Part shown: piece after piece, positions 18,507 to 27,286 of the stretch
How the letters are laid out: each line of letters opens with the position of its first letter
Position numbering within the stretch: position 1 is the stretch's first letter
From: Acidobacteriota bacterium
GTDB lineage: Bacteria > Acidobacteriota > Terriglobia > Versatilivoradales > Versatilivoraceae
Direction: 5' to 3'
DNA: 64,000 nucleotides
Assembly: GCA_022826755.1 (NCBI GenBank)
Contig: JAJDUG010000072.1
Location: 62,001 to 126,000, forward strand
Notes under the pieces: model-generated
What the model was told of the DNA's origin: nothing
Databases searched by the model: none
Seen by the model: only the letters and a program-made list of their open reading frames with translations
Made by a program: the position numbers and the translations under genes

Positions 18507-19889
18507 ATGACCCATTCGTCGCCCATGGATCGGACGGAAACGGATCTCGAACGGCTGGACAAGCAGACCCTTTGGCACCCGTTCACTCAAATGAAGGAGT
18601 GGATGGAATCCCCTCAACTGGTGATCGAGCGGGGCCGGGGAGTCTACCTGTACGACACCGAGGGGCGGAAGTATCTGGATGGGGTCTCTTCGCTTTGGGC
18701 CAACATCCACGGCCACTCCCACCCCCACATCGTGCGGGCCATCCGCCGCCAACTGGATCGCCTCGACCACAGCACCCTGCTTGGACTGACCAACGTCCCC
18801 GCGGTGCAACTGGCCGGCAAGCTGGTCGAGCTCACGCCCCCGAACCTGACCCGGGTCTTCTTTTCCGACGACGGGGCCACGGCCGTGGAGATCGCCCTCA
18901 AGATGTCTTTCCAGTACTGGAGAAACCGGGGCCGGCGATGGGACACCAAGAAAAAGTTCGTGGCCTTCTCAAACGCCTATCACGGGGACACCCTGGGGTC
19001 GGTGAGCGTGGGCGGCGTCCGGCTCTTCCACGAGATCTTTCGTCCCCTTCTGTTTCCCACCATCAAGGTGGCTTACCCCCATGGCGACCGATGCCCCCCG
19101 GGAAAACAGCCGCCGCACCCTGATATCGATCACCTCAGCGAGGTCGAGCAGGTGCTGCGGACGCGCCATCGCGAGATCTGCGGCCTGGTGGTGGAACCCA
19201 TGATCCAGGGAGCGGGGGGAATGGTGCCCATGCCGAAAGGCTGCATGGGGGGGCTGGCCGAGTTGACCCGGCGCTTCGGGGTTCACCTGATCCTGGATGA
19301 AGTGGCCACCGGGTTCGGCAGAACCGGCAGATTCCTGGCCCTGGAACACGAGGGCATCCGGCCGGATTTTGTGGCCCTGGCCAAGGGAATCACCGGAGGC
19401 ACGCTTCCACTGGCGGCCACCCTGACCAGCCAGGAGATCTTCGAATCCTTTCTGGGCGAGTACGAGGAATTCAAGTCCTTTTTTCACGGGCATACCTACA
19501 CGGGAAATCCGCTGGCCTGCGCGGCGGCCCTGGCCAACCTGGAGGTCTTCAGCAAGGAGAAGACCCTGGAGAAGTTGCAGGGAAAGATCGGCACCCTGGC
19601 CAGGGCGCTGCGGCGCATGTGGGAGCTGCCCTGCGTCGGGGACGTCCGGCAGTTGGGGTTCATGGTCGGGATCGAGCTGGTCCGGGATCGCGACAGCAGG
19701 CAGCCCTTTCCGGTGGGACGCCGCATGGGTCATCGGGTGGTCTTGCAAGCCCGGCGGCGAGGCGTCCTCCTGAGGCCCCTCGGCGACACCGTCGTGCTGA
19801 TGCCCCCGCTTTCGATCACCCGGCCCCAATTGAAAACGCTGGTGGAGGTTGCCTACAATAGCATCCAGGCCGCGTGGGAAGAGGAGTGA
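18507..19889 (+). CDS. bioA: Adenosylmethionine-8-amino-7-oxononanoate aminotransferase
   Basis: The 460-residue class-III aminotransferase carries the BioA N-terminal signature DKQTLWHPFTQMKEW and the PLP features SLWANIHGHSHP, FFSDDGATAVEIALKMS, AYHGDTLGSVSVGG, LILDEVATGFGRTG and the Schiff-base Lys in DFVALAKGITGG. BioA makes 7,8-diaminopelargonate with S-adenosylmethionine as amino donor. The start ATG at 18507 precedes conserved sequence; the in-frame extension to 18369 looks non-coding. No bioB, bioD or bioF is in the window, so biotin genes are scattered or on the other side of the genome. Confidence 0.93.
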   Translation: MTHSSPMDRTETDLERLDKQTLWHPFTQMKEWMESPQLVIERGRGVYLYDTEGRKYLDGVSSLWANIHGHSHPHIVRAIRRQLDRLDHSTLLGLTNVPAVQLAGKLVELTPPNLTRVFFSDDGATAVEIALKMSFQYWRNRGRRWDTKKKFVAFSNAYHGDTLGSVSVGGVRLFHEIFRPLLFPTIKVAYPHGDRCPPGKQPPHPDIDHLSEVEQVLRTRHREICGLVVEPMIQGAGGMVPMPKGCMGGLAELTRRFGVHLILDEVATGFGRTGRFLALEHEGIRPDFVALAKGITGGTLPLAATLTSQEIFESFLGEYEEFKSFFHGHTYTGNPLACAAALANLEVFSKEKTLEKLQGKIGTLARALRRMWELPCVGDVRQLGFMVGIELVRDRDSRQPFPVGRRMGHRVVLQARRRGVLLRPLGDTVVLMPPLSITRPQLKTLVEVAYNSIQAAWEEE

Positions 19890-19922
19890 CCCCGGTCGGC
19901 CGAGGCAACAGGATGAGGCGAC

Positions 19923-20975
19923 ATGAAATTCCCCTGGGCTGCACCGATGGCGCTTGCGTGTTTGCTGCTGGCCTTGGCCGCCTGCCAGGCGCAGGATGAA
20001 CCCGCAACCGCGGACGCAACCGCCGAACGACGCCTGAGTAACCTGCGTCAACTGACCTTTGGCGGCGAGAATGCCGAAGCCTACTTTTCCTTCGACGGCC
20101 AACGCCTGATCTTTCAAGCCACCCGCGACGGCGGCCAGTGCGACCAGATCTTCGTGATGGGCACCGACGGCAGCGGCATCACCCGGGTCAGCAGCGGCAA
20201 GGGCCGCACCACCTGCGCCTATTTCCTCAAGGACGGCCAGCATTTCGTGTACGGATCCACCCATCTGGGCAGCGACAGTTGTCCGCCCAGACCCGATTTT
20301 TCCCAGGGGTACGTGTGGGCCATCTACCCCGACTACGACATATTTCTCTCCGATTTCAACCAGGGCCTCACCCGACTGACCGACACTCCGGGCTACGACG
20401 CCGAAGCCACCCTGTCTCCCGACGGGGAAAGGATCGTGTTCACCTCCATGAGGGACGGCGACCTGGAGCTTTACTCCATGAACACCGATGGGTCGGAGGT
20501 TCAACGGCTTACCCACACCCTCGGTTACGACGGAGGCGCCTTCTACTCCCCCGACGGCCGGAAGATCGTCTACCGGGCCTCCCACCCCACCGATGAGGCT
20601 GCCAAAGCCAAGTACACGGACCTGCTGAGCCGGAACCTGATCCAGCCGAACCAGCTCGACATCTTCGTCATGAATGCCGACGGGACCGGCCGGGTTCAGG
20701 TGACCCGCAACGGCGCCGCCAACTTCTGTCCCTTCTTCCATCCGGACGGCCGCCGGATCATCTTCGCCTCCAACCTGGGCGACCCCAGGGGCCGCAACTT
20801 CGACCTCTACCTGATCGACATCGACGGAACCAACCTGGAACAGGTCACCTTCGAGGAGACTTTTGACGGGTTCCCGATGTTCTCCCCGGATGGAAAGCAA
20901 CTGGTCTTCGCCTCCAACCGCCACGGAAAAGTTCGCGGCGAGACCAACATCTTCATCGCCGACTGGGTGGAGTAG
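19923..20975 (+). CDS. TolB-like WD40/PD40 beta-propeller lipoprotein
   Basis: The 350-residue product has a lipoprotein signal (LACLLLALAAC, Cys at about 21) and PD40-type blades: AEAYFSFDGQRLIFQATRDG, AEATLSPDGERIVFTSMRDG, GGAFYSPDGRKIVYRASHP, CPFFHPDGRRIIFASN and FPMFSPDGKQLVFASNRHG. These SPDG repeats are those of the TolB propeller, but there is no TolB N-terminal domain. It probably sits in the periplasm as a lipid-anchored binding or scaffold protein. It starts 33 bp after bioA and leads a plus-strand run with the DNA glycosylase. Confidence 0.85.
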   Translation: MKFPWAAPMALACLLLALAACQAQDEPATADATAERRLSNLRQLTFGGENAEAYFSFDGQRLIFQATRDGGQCDQIFVMGTDGSGITRVSSGKGRTTCAYFLKDGQHFVYGSTHLGSDSCPPRPDFSQGYVWAIYPDYDIFLSDFNQGLTRLTDTPGYDAEATLSPDGERIVFTSMRDGDLELYSMNTDGSEVQRLTHTLGYDGGAFYSPDGRKIVYRASHPTDEAAKAKYTDLLSRNLIQPNQLDIFVMNADGTGRVQVTRNGAANFCPFFHPDGRRIIFASNLGDPRGRNFDLYLIDIDGTNLEQVTFEETFDGFPMFSPDGKQLVFASNRHGKVRGETNIFIADWVE

Positions 20976-20995
20976 GCCCGACCGGGAAACGACCC

Positions 20996-21619
20996 TTGCC
21001 TCCTCTGCCTCCTCCTCCCCGCCAACACGATTTCCTGCCACGATCCTTTTTCCACCGTCCCACCCAAACGGTTGCCCGTGAGCTGCTGGGTTGCCGCCTC
21101 ATCCGAAGACTGGGCGGGACCCTGCTGGCAGGGGCCATCGTCGAAACCGAAGCCTACATCGGCGAGAGGGACCTGGCCTGCCACGCCAGAGCGGGCCGAA
21201 CCCCGCGAACCGAGATCATGTACGGTCCCCCGGGATTCGCCTACGTCTACTTCACCTACGGCATGCACTGGATGCTGAACCTGGTGACCGAGGCGGAGGG
21301 ATTCCCGGCGGCGGTGCTCATTCGGGCCATTGAGCCTCTGGAGGGAATTGCCCGCATGCAGGACCGCCGGGGCGGCAAGGCGCTGTCCCAACTGGCCAAC
21401 GGCCCGGCCAAGCTGACCCGGGCCCTGGGGATTGCCCGGGAAGAAAACGGACTGGACTGCTGCAGGCCCGCCTCACCGCTCAGGCTGGCCAGGGGGGCGG
21501 TGGTGGCGCCATCCTCCGTGGCGGCCACGCCGCGCATCGGACTGGGGCAGACGCCCCAGCCCTGGCTGTCCAAGCCGTGGCGCTTTGCGATCCGGGGGAA
21601 CGGGTTTGTTTCGAGGTGA
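20996..21619 (+). CDS. DNA-3-methyladenine glycosylase (AAG/MPG family)
   Basis: The 207-residue product matches the AAG family over its whole length: LPRSFFHRPTQTVARELLGC, AIVETEAYIGERDLACHARAG with the catalytic Glu, the intercalating-tyrosine region MYGPPGFAYVYFTYGMHWMLN, VLIRAIEPLEG and ANGPAKLTRALGI. By family it excises 3-methyladenine, hypoxanthine and ethenoadenine from DNA. The start is TTG at 20996, 18 bp after the propeller stop, implying co-transcription. I see no strong ribosome-binding site. Confidence 0.93.
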   Translation: MPPLPPPPRQHDFLPRSFFHRPTQTVARELLGCRLIRRLGGTLLAGAIVETEAYIGERDLACHARAGRTPRTEIMYGPPGFAYVYFTYGMHWMLNLVTEAEGFPAAVLIRAIEPLEGIARMQDRRGGKALSQLANGPAKLTRALGIAREENGLDCCRPASPLRLARGAVVAPSSVAATPRIGLGQTPQPWLSKPWRFAIRGNGFVSR

Positions 21620-21756
21620 GACGAACCGCGGGCCTGTGGACCCCGCGCTGGCATAGCCGTGCAGACGGAGATCAGGTTACAATAGGGGCGCCCAACAGCC
21701 GCGACCGCGGTTCGAGTCCTTTTGCCCACCCTGGCCGACACCCTGCGAGGAGTCCC

Positions 21757-22695
21757 ATGCGTATTGGCATCGTGCTGACCCCCATTTCCGACCACCACCT
21801 CCGACTGGCGAGCCAGGTGGGGGTTTCCGACGTGGTCATCCGGTTTCCGGGACTGGAATACTCGGACCTGGCCGATCAGAAGGCCAGGATCGAGTCCTTC
21901 GGATTGCGGGTCCCGGTGATCGAGGGCTACCTGCCCATCGAGGACATCAAGGTTGGCGGCCCCCGGCGTGATGCCGAGATCGAGCAGATGAAGACCCTGA
22001 TCGGCAACATGGGGCGGGCCGGGATCGGCCTGCTCTGCTACAACTTCATTGCCGGCGGCGACTGGGCCCGGACCTCGGTCGATGAACCGGGCCGCGGAGG
22101 CGCCCTGGTCACCGGCTTCGACCTGAGCAACCTGCCGCAGCCCTCTTTCACCCAGGCGGACCGGCCCTCGGTCGACCGCCTCTGGGAGAACCTGGACACC
22201 TTCCTGGAGAGAATCCTGCCCGTGGCCGAGGAATGCGGGGTCACCCTGGCCATGCATCCGGACGATCCTCCCATTTCCAACTTCCAGGGCTATCCCCGCA
22301 TCATGAACAGCGTCGAAAGTTTCGAACGCCTCATCGGCCTGAGTTCAAGTCCTGCCAACGGCATCTGCTTCTGCCAGGGGACCTTCGCCGAGATGGGAGC
22401 CGATATCCCCTCCACCATCCGGCGGCTGGGGCCTCACATCAATTACGTCCATTTCAGGGACATCCGAGGGACAAGCAGCCGGTTCGTGGAGACCTTTCAC
22501 GACGAGGGGCAGACCGACATGGTGGAAGCCATGCGAGCCTACCGCGACATCGGTTTCGACGGCCCCATGCGGCCCGACCACGTTCCTCAACTGGCGGGCG
22601 AAGAAGAAGGCGAGGCCGGCTACACCATGCTGGGCCGCCTGTTTGCCGTCGGTTACATGCGAGGGTTGATGCAGGCCGTCGGTGACGCCGGATGA
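21757..22695 (+). CDS. Mannonate dehydratase-like TIM-barrel enzyme
   Basis: The 312-residue product is a xylose-isomerase-like TIM barrel with UxuA marks: NGICFCQGTFAEMGADIPST, INYVHFRDIRG, a metal-ligand His in FHDEGQTDMVEAMRAYRDIG and MRPDHVPQLAG. It is shorter than E. coli UxuA (394 aa). Mannonate dehydratase turns D-mannonate into 2-keto-3-deoxygluconate in glucuronate catabolism; no uxuB or kdgK is nearby, so a related sugar acid is possible. ATG at 21757 has GCGAGGAG upstream. Confidence 0.82.
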   Translation: MRIGIVLTPISDHHLRLASQVGVSDVVIRFPGLEYSDLADQKARIESFGLRVPVIEGYLPIEDIKVGGPRRDAEIEQMKTLIGNMGRAGIGLLCYNFIAGGDWARTSVDEPGRGGALVTGFDLSNLPQPSFTQADRPSVDRLWENLDTFLERILPVAEECGVTLAMHPDDPPISNFQGYPRIMNSVESFERLIGLSSSPANGICFCQGTFAEMGADIPSTIRRLGPHINYVHFRDIRGTSSRFVETFHDEGQTDMVEAMRAYRDIGFDGPMRPDHVPQLAGEEEGEAGYTMLGRLFAVGYMRGLMQAVGDAG

Positions 22696-22728
22696 CCCAC
22701 CAGACAATGTTTCAATTTCATCCCCGCC

Positions 22729-23337
22729 ATGATTAAAGTGATCTGCCTGGATATGGGCAAAGTCATCATCGACTATGACCCAGCCATTCCGCTGGCCTCG
22801 CTCGGAACACGCTCCGCACTGTCGATGCCTGAAATCAAGCAAGTCCTGACCGACAGGGAACCCCTGTTGCTTTTCGACCGCGGCCACTATTCTCGTTTGG
22901 ACTTCTACCGGACCATGAGCGCCCGCCTGCGGCTGGACGTCTCAATCGAGGAGTTCGAACAGCTCTGGACTTCGCTGTTCCTGCCCGATCCGCTGCTGCC
23001 GGAGTCCTTTCTGCTCAGCCTGAAGCGCCGCTACCGGCTCCTGATGCTCTCCAACGTCAATGAAGTCCACTTCGAGTACATTTGGAAAAACTATCCCCTG
23101 GTCCGCCAGTTTGAGGAGCGTCTCCTCTCCTATGAGCTGGGCTGCCTGAAACCGGAACCCTCCATCTATCGGATCGCCATCGATCGGGCGGGAGTTCTCC
23201 CCCAAGAGATCTTCTTTGCCGACGACCGGCCCGAAAACGTCGAAGCCGCCCGGCAGGCCGGAATTGTAGCCACCTGCTTCCACTCCGAGCAGCAACTCAG
23301 GCTCGCCCTGAGCCGGGCCGGGGTGGTCGTCGAGTGA
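22729..23337 (+). CDS. HAD-superfamily hydrolase, YihX-like
   Basis: The 202-residue product is a HAD-IA phosphatase: motif I ICLDMGKVIIDYD, motif II LLMLSNVNEVHF, Lys in ELGCLKPEPSIY (motif III) and FFADDRPENVEAARQAG (motif IV). In motif I the second Asp of DxD is replaced by Gly, as in YihX-type sugar-phosphate phosphatases (DLGNV), so this need not mean loss of activity. It follows the mannonate-dehydratase-like gene by 33 bp and may act on a sugar phosphate from the same pathway. Confidence 0.85.
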   Translation: MIKVICLDMGKVIIDYDPAIPLASLGTRSALSMPEIKQVLTDREPLLLFDRGHYSRLDFYRTMSARLRLDVSIEEFEQLWTSLFLPDPLLPESFLLSLKRRYRLLMLSNVNEVHFEYIWKNYPLVRQFEERLLSYELGCLKPEPSIYRIAIDRAGVLPQEIFFADDRPENVEAARQAGIVATCFHSEQQLRLALSRAGVVVE

Positions 23338-23349
23338 TGATGTCGGAGG

Positions 23350-23439
23350 GTGGAGTACCCGGTCGAGCACACCCAGCAAAAGATGAGAGAGGTCGGTCTG
23401 CCGCCCTACCTGGCCGACCGCTTGAGCCAGGGCTGGTAG
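23350..23439 (+). pseudogene. Possible C-terminal coding remnant (29 codons)
   Basis: A GTG-initiated frame encodes EHTQQKMREVGLPPYLADRL, ending GW-stop. The composition (KMREVGLP, YLADRL) looks like a real protein C-terminus rather than chance, but I cannot name the family. It could equally be a chance frame in the 135-bp gap. It has no domain and no partner. Confidence 0.25.
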
Positions 23440-23471
23440 CCCGCCGGCCGGCGGCGGTTTGTTCCAATGTC

Positions 23472-23909
23472 CTACTGGAGGCCGATCCCGCTGACCTGCA
23501 CCTCCGGAACCACGTAGTTCCAGTCCCGGGGAAGGTTTTCAAAGGCCACCTGAAACTCGGCGGCCTGTTGCGGAGCGATCCCGCGCTTTCCCCGATACTC
23601 CAGGGCCGTGCGCGCTTCCTTCAGGACCACCTGGTCGAGGGAGTCCTTGAAACGGAAGGTCAACTCCACCTTCCGAATGGTGCTCTCCCCATCGTTGGTC
23701 AGAGTCCCTTCCACGTAGAAGATTTCGTCCCCCAGGAAGTTTTCCCCCTTGGCCAGTCCCAGGCTGGAGAGGGTCACCTGTTCCCGGTAGGCCTCCTCCC
23801 GGGCCGCCATTTCCGGGTCGGCGGCGGGGCGGCTGGAATTCCCGCAACTCACCGCGGCCCATGACAACAGCAGGGCTGAAATCACCAGGAATTGACGGTT
23901 GGCAAGCAT
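23472..23909 (-). CDS. Small lipoprotein with FxLYD-like domain
   Basis: The 145-residue product has a lipoprotein signal (LVISALLLSWAAVSCGN, Cys near 22). A single beta-sandwich-like domain follows: EIFYVEGTLTNDGESTIRKV and ELTFRFKDSLDQVVLKEART, then FQVAFENLPRDWNY, similar in layout to FxLYD/DUF3426-type domains that handle extracellular contacts. The start chosen is Met at 23907-23909; the longer frame to 23996 adds a non-signal extension. It is divergent from the outer-membrane barrel gene. Confidence 0.75.
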   Translation of the reverse strand: MLANRQFLVISALLLSWAAVSCGNSSRPAADPEMAAREEAYREQVTLSSLGLAKGENFLGDEIFYVEGTLTNDGESTIRKVELTFRFKDSLDQVVLKEARTALEYRGKRGIAPQQAAEFQVAFENLPRDWNYVVPEVQVSGIGLQ

Positions 23910-24077
23910 GGCCGGAAAGTAGCACAGCGGTTGGGGGGTGTCAAACCTCGCCCCGGGCGACTCGGTAACATGTGAAGTGTCCGGTGTGAGTAGCACGTGA
24001 AGAGTCCGCTTTGGGAGAAGTTGGGCCTCCTATTTCACGCTCATCCAGGGATATCTGATAGAGTCGGGAAGAAGCCC

Positions 24078-24794
24078 ATGAAAACTCCAGCGCGAATCGT
24101 GGCTGCAAAGCGACTGCCTGGGTGGCCGGCCATCCTTGCACCGATAGCCTTGCTGCTGCTCAGTGGGGGATCGCTTCGTTCACAACAGCGCGGCCCCGCC
24201 TTGGAGGTCTACGGACTGACCGGCGCCTACCACTTTGGAAACCGGTCGAACCTCTTGAAGGGGGGCGAATGGAACCCGCAGGCCGGCGCGGGGGTCCTGC
24301 TTCCCCTGGGGTCCCGCTGGGCCGTGTTGACGGATGTCGTCACCAGCCGCCTGGAGGTCAATGAAGGGCTCCATGGCCCCTATTCCGACCACCCCTACTC
24401 AAATTTCTACAGAGCGAACCCTCAGGTTCGCAATGAAGATCTCACGACCCAACGACTGATCGCCGTTCTGCCTTCGATCGTCCGGCTGTGGAGACGGGAC
24501 CGATTCTCCTTCTACCTGGGCGGCGGTCTTGGCTGGGAGCATCAGCGTCAATGGATCCGGTATCGGCCCGTTGATGAACGTGGGCAGCCCGATGGAAGCA
24601 GCCTGTTGGTTCGTGCCGAAGAATTCGTGGACCGCAGGGATTCGGTATCCGCAACCCCCATGCTTGTTCGGGCGGGTCTGCTGGTGAGCCTGACTCCCCA
24701 GCTTGTCTTGCGAGGCGGGTACTCGCACATTGTCGGTTACCTGGATACGCCCGCCTCCCGCTCTTTCGAAATGGGAATCGGATACCGTTTCTAG
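24078..24794 (+). CDS. Putative outer-membrane beta-barrel protein
   Basis: The 238-residue product has a signal peptide (ILAPIALLLLSGGSLRSQ). Alternating hydrophobic strands follow, with aromatic girdles and a terminal aromatic residue (MGIGYRF), the usual C-terminal signature of outer-membrane barrels. Inner strands include FSFYLGGGLGWEHQ and LRGGYSHIVGYLD. About eight strands fit the OmpA/OmpW-size barrel class. Its function is unknown. The start at 24078 gives the signal peptide; an upstream in-frame GTG at 23997 does not. Confidence 0.7.
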   Translation: MKTPARIVAAKRLPGWPAILAPIALLLLSGGSLRSQQRGPALEVYGLTGAYHFGNRSNLLKGGEWNPQAGAGVLLPLGSRWAVLTDVVTSRLEVNEGLHGPYSDHPYSNFYRANPQVRNEDLTTQRLIAVLPSIVRLWRRDRFSFYLGGGLGWEHQRQWIRYRPVDERGQPDGSSLLVRAEEFVDRRDSVSATPMLVRAGLLVSLTPQLVLRGGYSHIVGYLDTPASRSFEMGIGYRF

Positions 24795-24807
24795 CCTGAA
24801 GGGGAAG

Positions 24808-25587
24808 ATGACGGCGACACTTACCGGATTGCGCGGCTTGATGCTCGACCTGGACGGCACCGTCTATGAGGACAACCGCCTTATTCCCGGAGCCGCCGAG
24901 ACCATCGCCGCCCTCAGGGAGCGCGGGTTTCGGCTTCGCTTTGTGACCAACACCACCAACAAGCGGCGGGAAACCATCCGGGACAAGCTCGGCGACCTGG
25001 GCATCGAGTCCGATGCCTCTGAGATATTCACGGCTCCGGTGGCAGCCAGCCTCATGCTGCGGCGTCATCCCGAGGCCCGCTGCTGGGTGGTCACCCGGGG
25101 CGACTCCATCCAGGAGTTCCAGGGCCTGAAACTGGACGAGGACCAGCCGGATTTCGTGGTCCTGGGCGACCTGATGGAAGGGTTCACCTTCGACCTGCTC
25201 AACCGCGTCTTCCGCAAGCTGATGGACGGCGCGGAGCTGATCGCCCTGCAGAAGAACCGCTACTGGCTGACCCGAGGCAAACTCACGCTGGACATGGGAC
25301 CCTTCGTAGCCGCCCTGGAGTTCGCCACCGGACGCAGCGCCCAGGTGGTGGGCAAACCCTCGCAGGAGTTCTTCTGCCTGGCGCTCTCCCACCTGGGACT
25401 GCCCCCTCATCATGCGGCCATGGTGGGAGACGACTGGGAATCCGACATTGGCGGCGCCCAGGGAGTGGGCCTGCGAACAATCCTGGTCCAAACAGGCAAG
25501 TATCAGCCCGAAGACGAGAAGAATCTCGACCCTCAAGCGGACGGCGTCATTGAAAGCCTCGGCCAACTGCCGGAGATCCTGGTGTGA
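24808..25587 (+). CDS. HAD-IIA phosphatase (LHPP/NagD-like)
   Basis: The 259-residue product shows HAD type-IIA architecture: motif I LMLDLDGTVYEDNRLIPGA, motif II FVTNTTNKRRETI, a C2 cap in the middle, the Lys of VVGKPSQEFFCLAL and motif IV AAMVGDDWESDIGGAQGVG. It resembles the LHPP/HDHD2 subgroup, which hydrolyses phospholysine, phosphohistidine or pyrophosphate, and NagD nucleotidases. The ATG has AAGGGGAAG upstream and follows the barrel gene by 13 bp. It is the last GC-rich gene before the defence island. Confidence 0.88.
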   Translation: MTATLTGLRGLMLDLDGTVYEDNRLIPGAAETIAALRERGFRLRFVTNTTNKRRETIRDKLGDLGIESDASEIFTAPVAASLMLRRHPEARCWVVTRGDSIQEFQGLKLDEDQPDFVVLGDLMEGFTFDLLNRVFRKLMDGAELIALQKNRYWLTRGKLTLDMGPFVAALEFATGRSAQVVGKPSQEFFCLALSHLGLPPHHAAMVGDDWESDIGGAQGVGLRTILVQTGKYQPEDEKNLDPQADGVIESLGQLPEILV

Positions 25588-25788
25588 GGAAGGCGGCTTT
25601 ACGGAAGTCACTGACGGCTGCCCAAAACATGCCGACACGCCCAATGTGATGCACAAAGGGTAAACATCTGGGCCCGACTTGGGGTTTTGAGTGGAGAGGG
25701 CACAACCCAGCCAAATTCTACCAGTACCACACAAATCCATTGTTTACGCCTTGGATGGACGAGGGCGCAGGCGGCCTGGATATTCGCG
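25588..25788. other. Left boundary of the defence island
   Basis: Base composition falls here from GC-rich to more AT-rich. I see no integrase, no tRNA and no direct repeat matching the right boundary near 38.73 kb, so the mode of insertion is unclear. Confidence 0.35.
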
Positions 25789-27075
25789 ATGAAACGTTTA
25801 TCGAGCACGGAAAACACTCTTATCGGAACTCTAGCTCTCTTGTTGGTGCTATTCCTGGCCGTCATGTTCTGGGACAACCCCACATGGGCTTTCAGACGAT
25901 TCGGAACATGCGACAAATTCGAGATTCTGAAATTCCTGGGGATCAGCATGGGTGGTGTCCTGTTCGTCCTGCAAGTCGTAGCGTCTCACAGACGGGCCAA
26001 GGCGATGGAGAAATCCGCAACCGCACAAGCTAAAGCCACGGAACAACACGCAAGAGCCAACCAGAACACCGAGCAGGGACAGCGACAGGAACGCCTTAAG
26101 AACGCCATCGAGCACCTGGGTCATACCTCTGCTTCCGTGCGCCTGGGTGGGGCTTACGAACTCTTCCATCTTGCAGAAGACACTCGCGAGTTACGCCAGA
26201 GTGTGTTCGACATTCTCTGCGCCCATATCCGGCGGACAACTAGCGAAGATAAGTATCGGAAGAAGCACAAGGGCAACCCCTCGGAGGAAGTCCAGAGCCT
26301 GCTGACTTTGCTTTTTGTGCAGGACCATACGGTCTTCAAGGGTCTCCACATAGACCTGCATGGAAGTTGGCTGAACGGGGCCAATCTTCCGGGGGCGCGT
26401 TTGGAAAAGGTCGAACTGACCCGGGCCCATTTAAGAAGAGCTATTCTTCGAAAGGCGCGGCTGCACGGCGCGATCCTTGATAAGGCCCAGCTACATGGGG
26501 CAGACCTTATCGAGGCATACTTGCAAGAGACCAGTCTACGCAGTGCCCAACTACAAATGGTCATGCTTGATGGCGCACAACTGCAGGCCGCAAACCTCGC
26601 GGGAGCCCGACTACGAGGAGCTGATCTTTCTTGGGCATACATGCACAGGGCAATCTTTTTCGACATGGAAGCGGGGAACGCCGAATTGCAAGGTGGGATT
26701 CTCCGGAACACGGAGTTGCACGAGGCTGACCTTCGCCAGGCACGACTGCAGGGAGTTGGATACAAACTACTCCCCGACGAAACTTTTGCACAACGCATTA
26801 GACGGTCAATTGGCCGGGAAAACGACCTGTCTCTTGCGATTTTCGGGGGCGGACTGCACTCAGACCAAGACATGGACTCTCGCGTAAGAGGCTTGTCTGA
26901 TGAGACAGCGAATACGTTGCGAGAGGAGCTGCAACAGCACATCGGCAAGCCCCGAAGTCATCAACTACCGGAAGACGCGTACGCCATTACCGGCTCCTAC
27001 ACCAAAGAAGAAGCCGAACAATGGATCGCCGAATACGAAGAAGCCATGTCAGAAGTCCCGGAGGAAGATAGCTGA
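25789..27075 (+). CDS. Membrane-anchored pentapeptide-repeat protein
   Basis: The 428-residue product has two membrane helices (about 10-27 and 44-64) and a helical stretch rich in Gln/Ala/Glu (65-105). Next comes the motif RLKNAIEHLGHTSASVRLGG AYELFHLA, found in a large family of membrane pentapeptide proteins. A pentapeptide-repeat solenoid follows at about 186-322 (LNGANLPGARL, LHGADLIEAYL, LRGADLSWAYM), and the tail is acidic. The family is common beside defence and signalling genes, but its molecular role is not established. The ATG was picked just before the first helix. It is 211 bp upstream of the ATPase gene. Confidence 0.82.
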   Translation: MKRLSSTENTLIGTLALLLVLFLAVMFWDNPTWAFRRFGTCDKFEILKFLGISMGGVLFVLQVVASHRRAKAMEKSATAQAKATEQHARANQNTEQGQRQERLKNAIEHLGHTSASVRLGGAYELFHLAEDTRELRQSVFDILCAHIRRTTSEDKYRKKHKGNPSEEVQSLLTLLFVQDHTVFKGLHIDLHGSWLNGANLPGARLEKVELTRAHLRRAILRKARLHGAILDKAQLHGADLIEAYLQETSLRSAQLQMVMLDGAQLQAANLAGARLRGADLSWAYMHRAIFFDMEAGNAELQGGILRNTELHEADLRQARLQGVGYKLLPDETFAQRIRRSIGRENDLSLAIFGGGLHSDQDMDSRVRGLSDETANTLREELQQHIGKPRSHQLPEDAYAITGSYTKEEAEQWIAEYEEAMSEVPEEDS

Positions 27076-27286
27076 TGCGCACCCTTAACCGACTAAAGCG
27101 ATACTCCGACAGCCCGCTACCTCCAGTACACTCCATCGGCTGTTGGAGGGACAATGCGCCCCAGCCGGTTCCCTTTCCCGTCGGTTCAGCTCCCGAAGGC
27201 GGCTTCGTCCGGTTATGCTATCCTTTCCACTAAAAAATCCTGCCTTATGAACTGGTGGCTTTAGTTCAAGTGAAGGACTGTGTCAG

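Noticed and set aside
21690-21735. tRNA-like GGTTCGAGTCC T-loop followed by CCCACC
   Set aside because: The T-stem does not pair beyond two bases and no matching acceptor or anticodon arm lies upstream, so there is no tRNA; it may be a stray B-box or chance.
22729-23337. Inactive HAD enzyme because the second motif-I Asp is Gly
   Set aside because: YihX-type phosphatases naturally have Gly at this position, so it is not a sign of loss.
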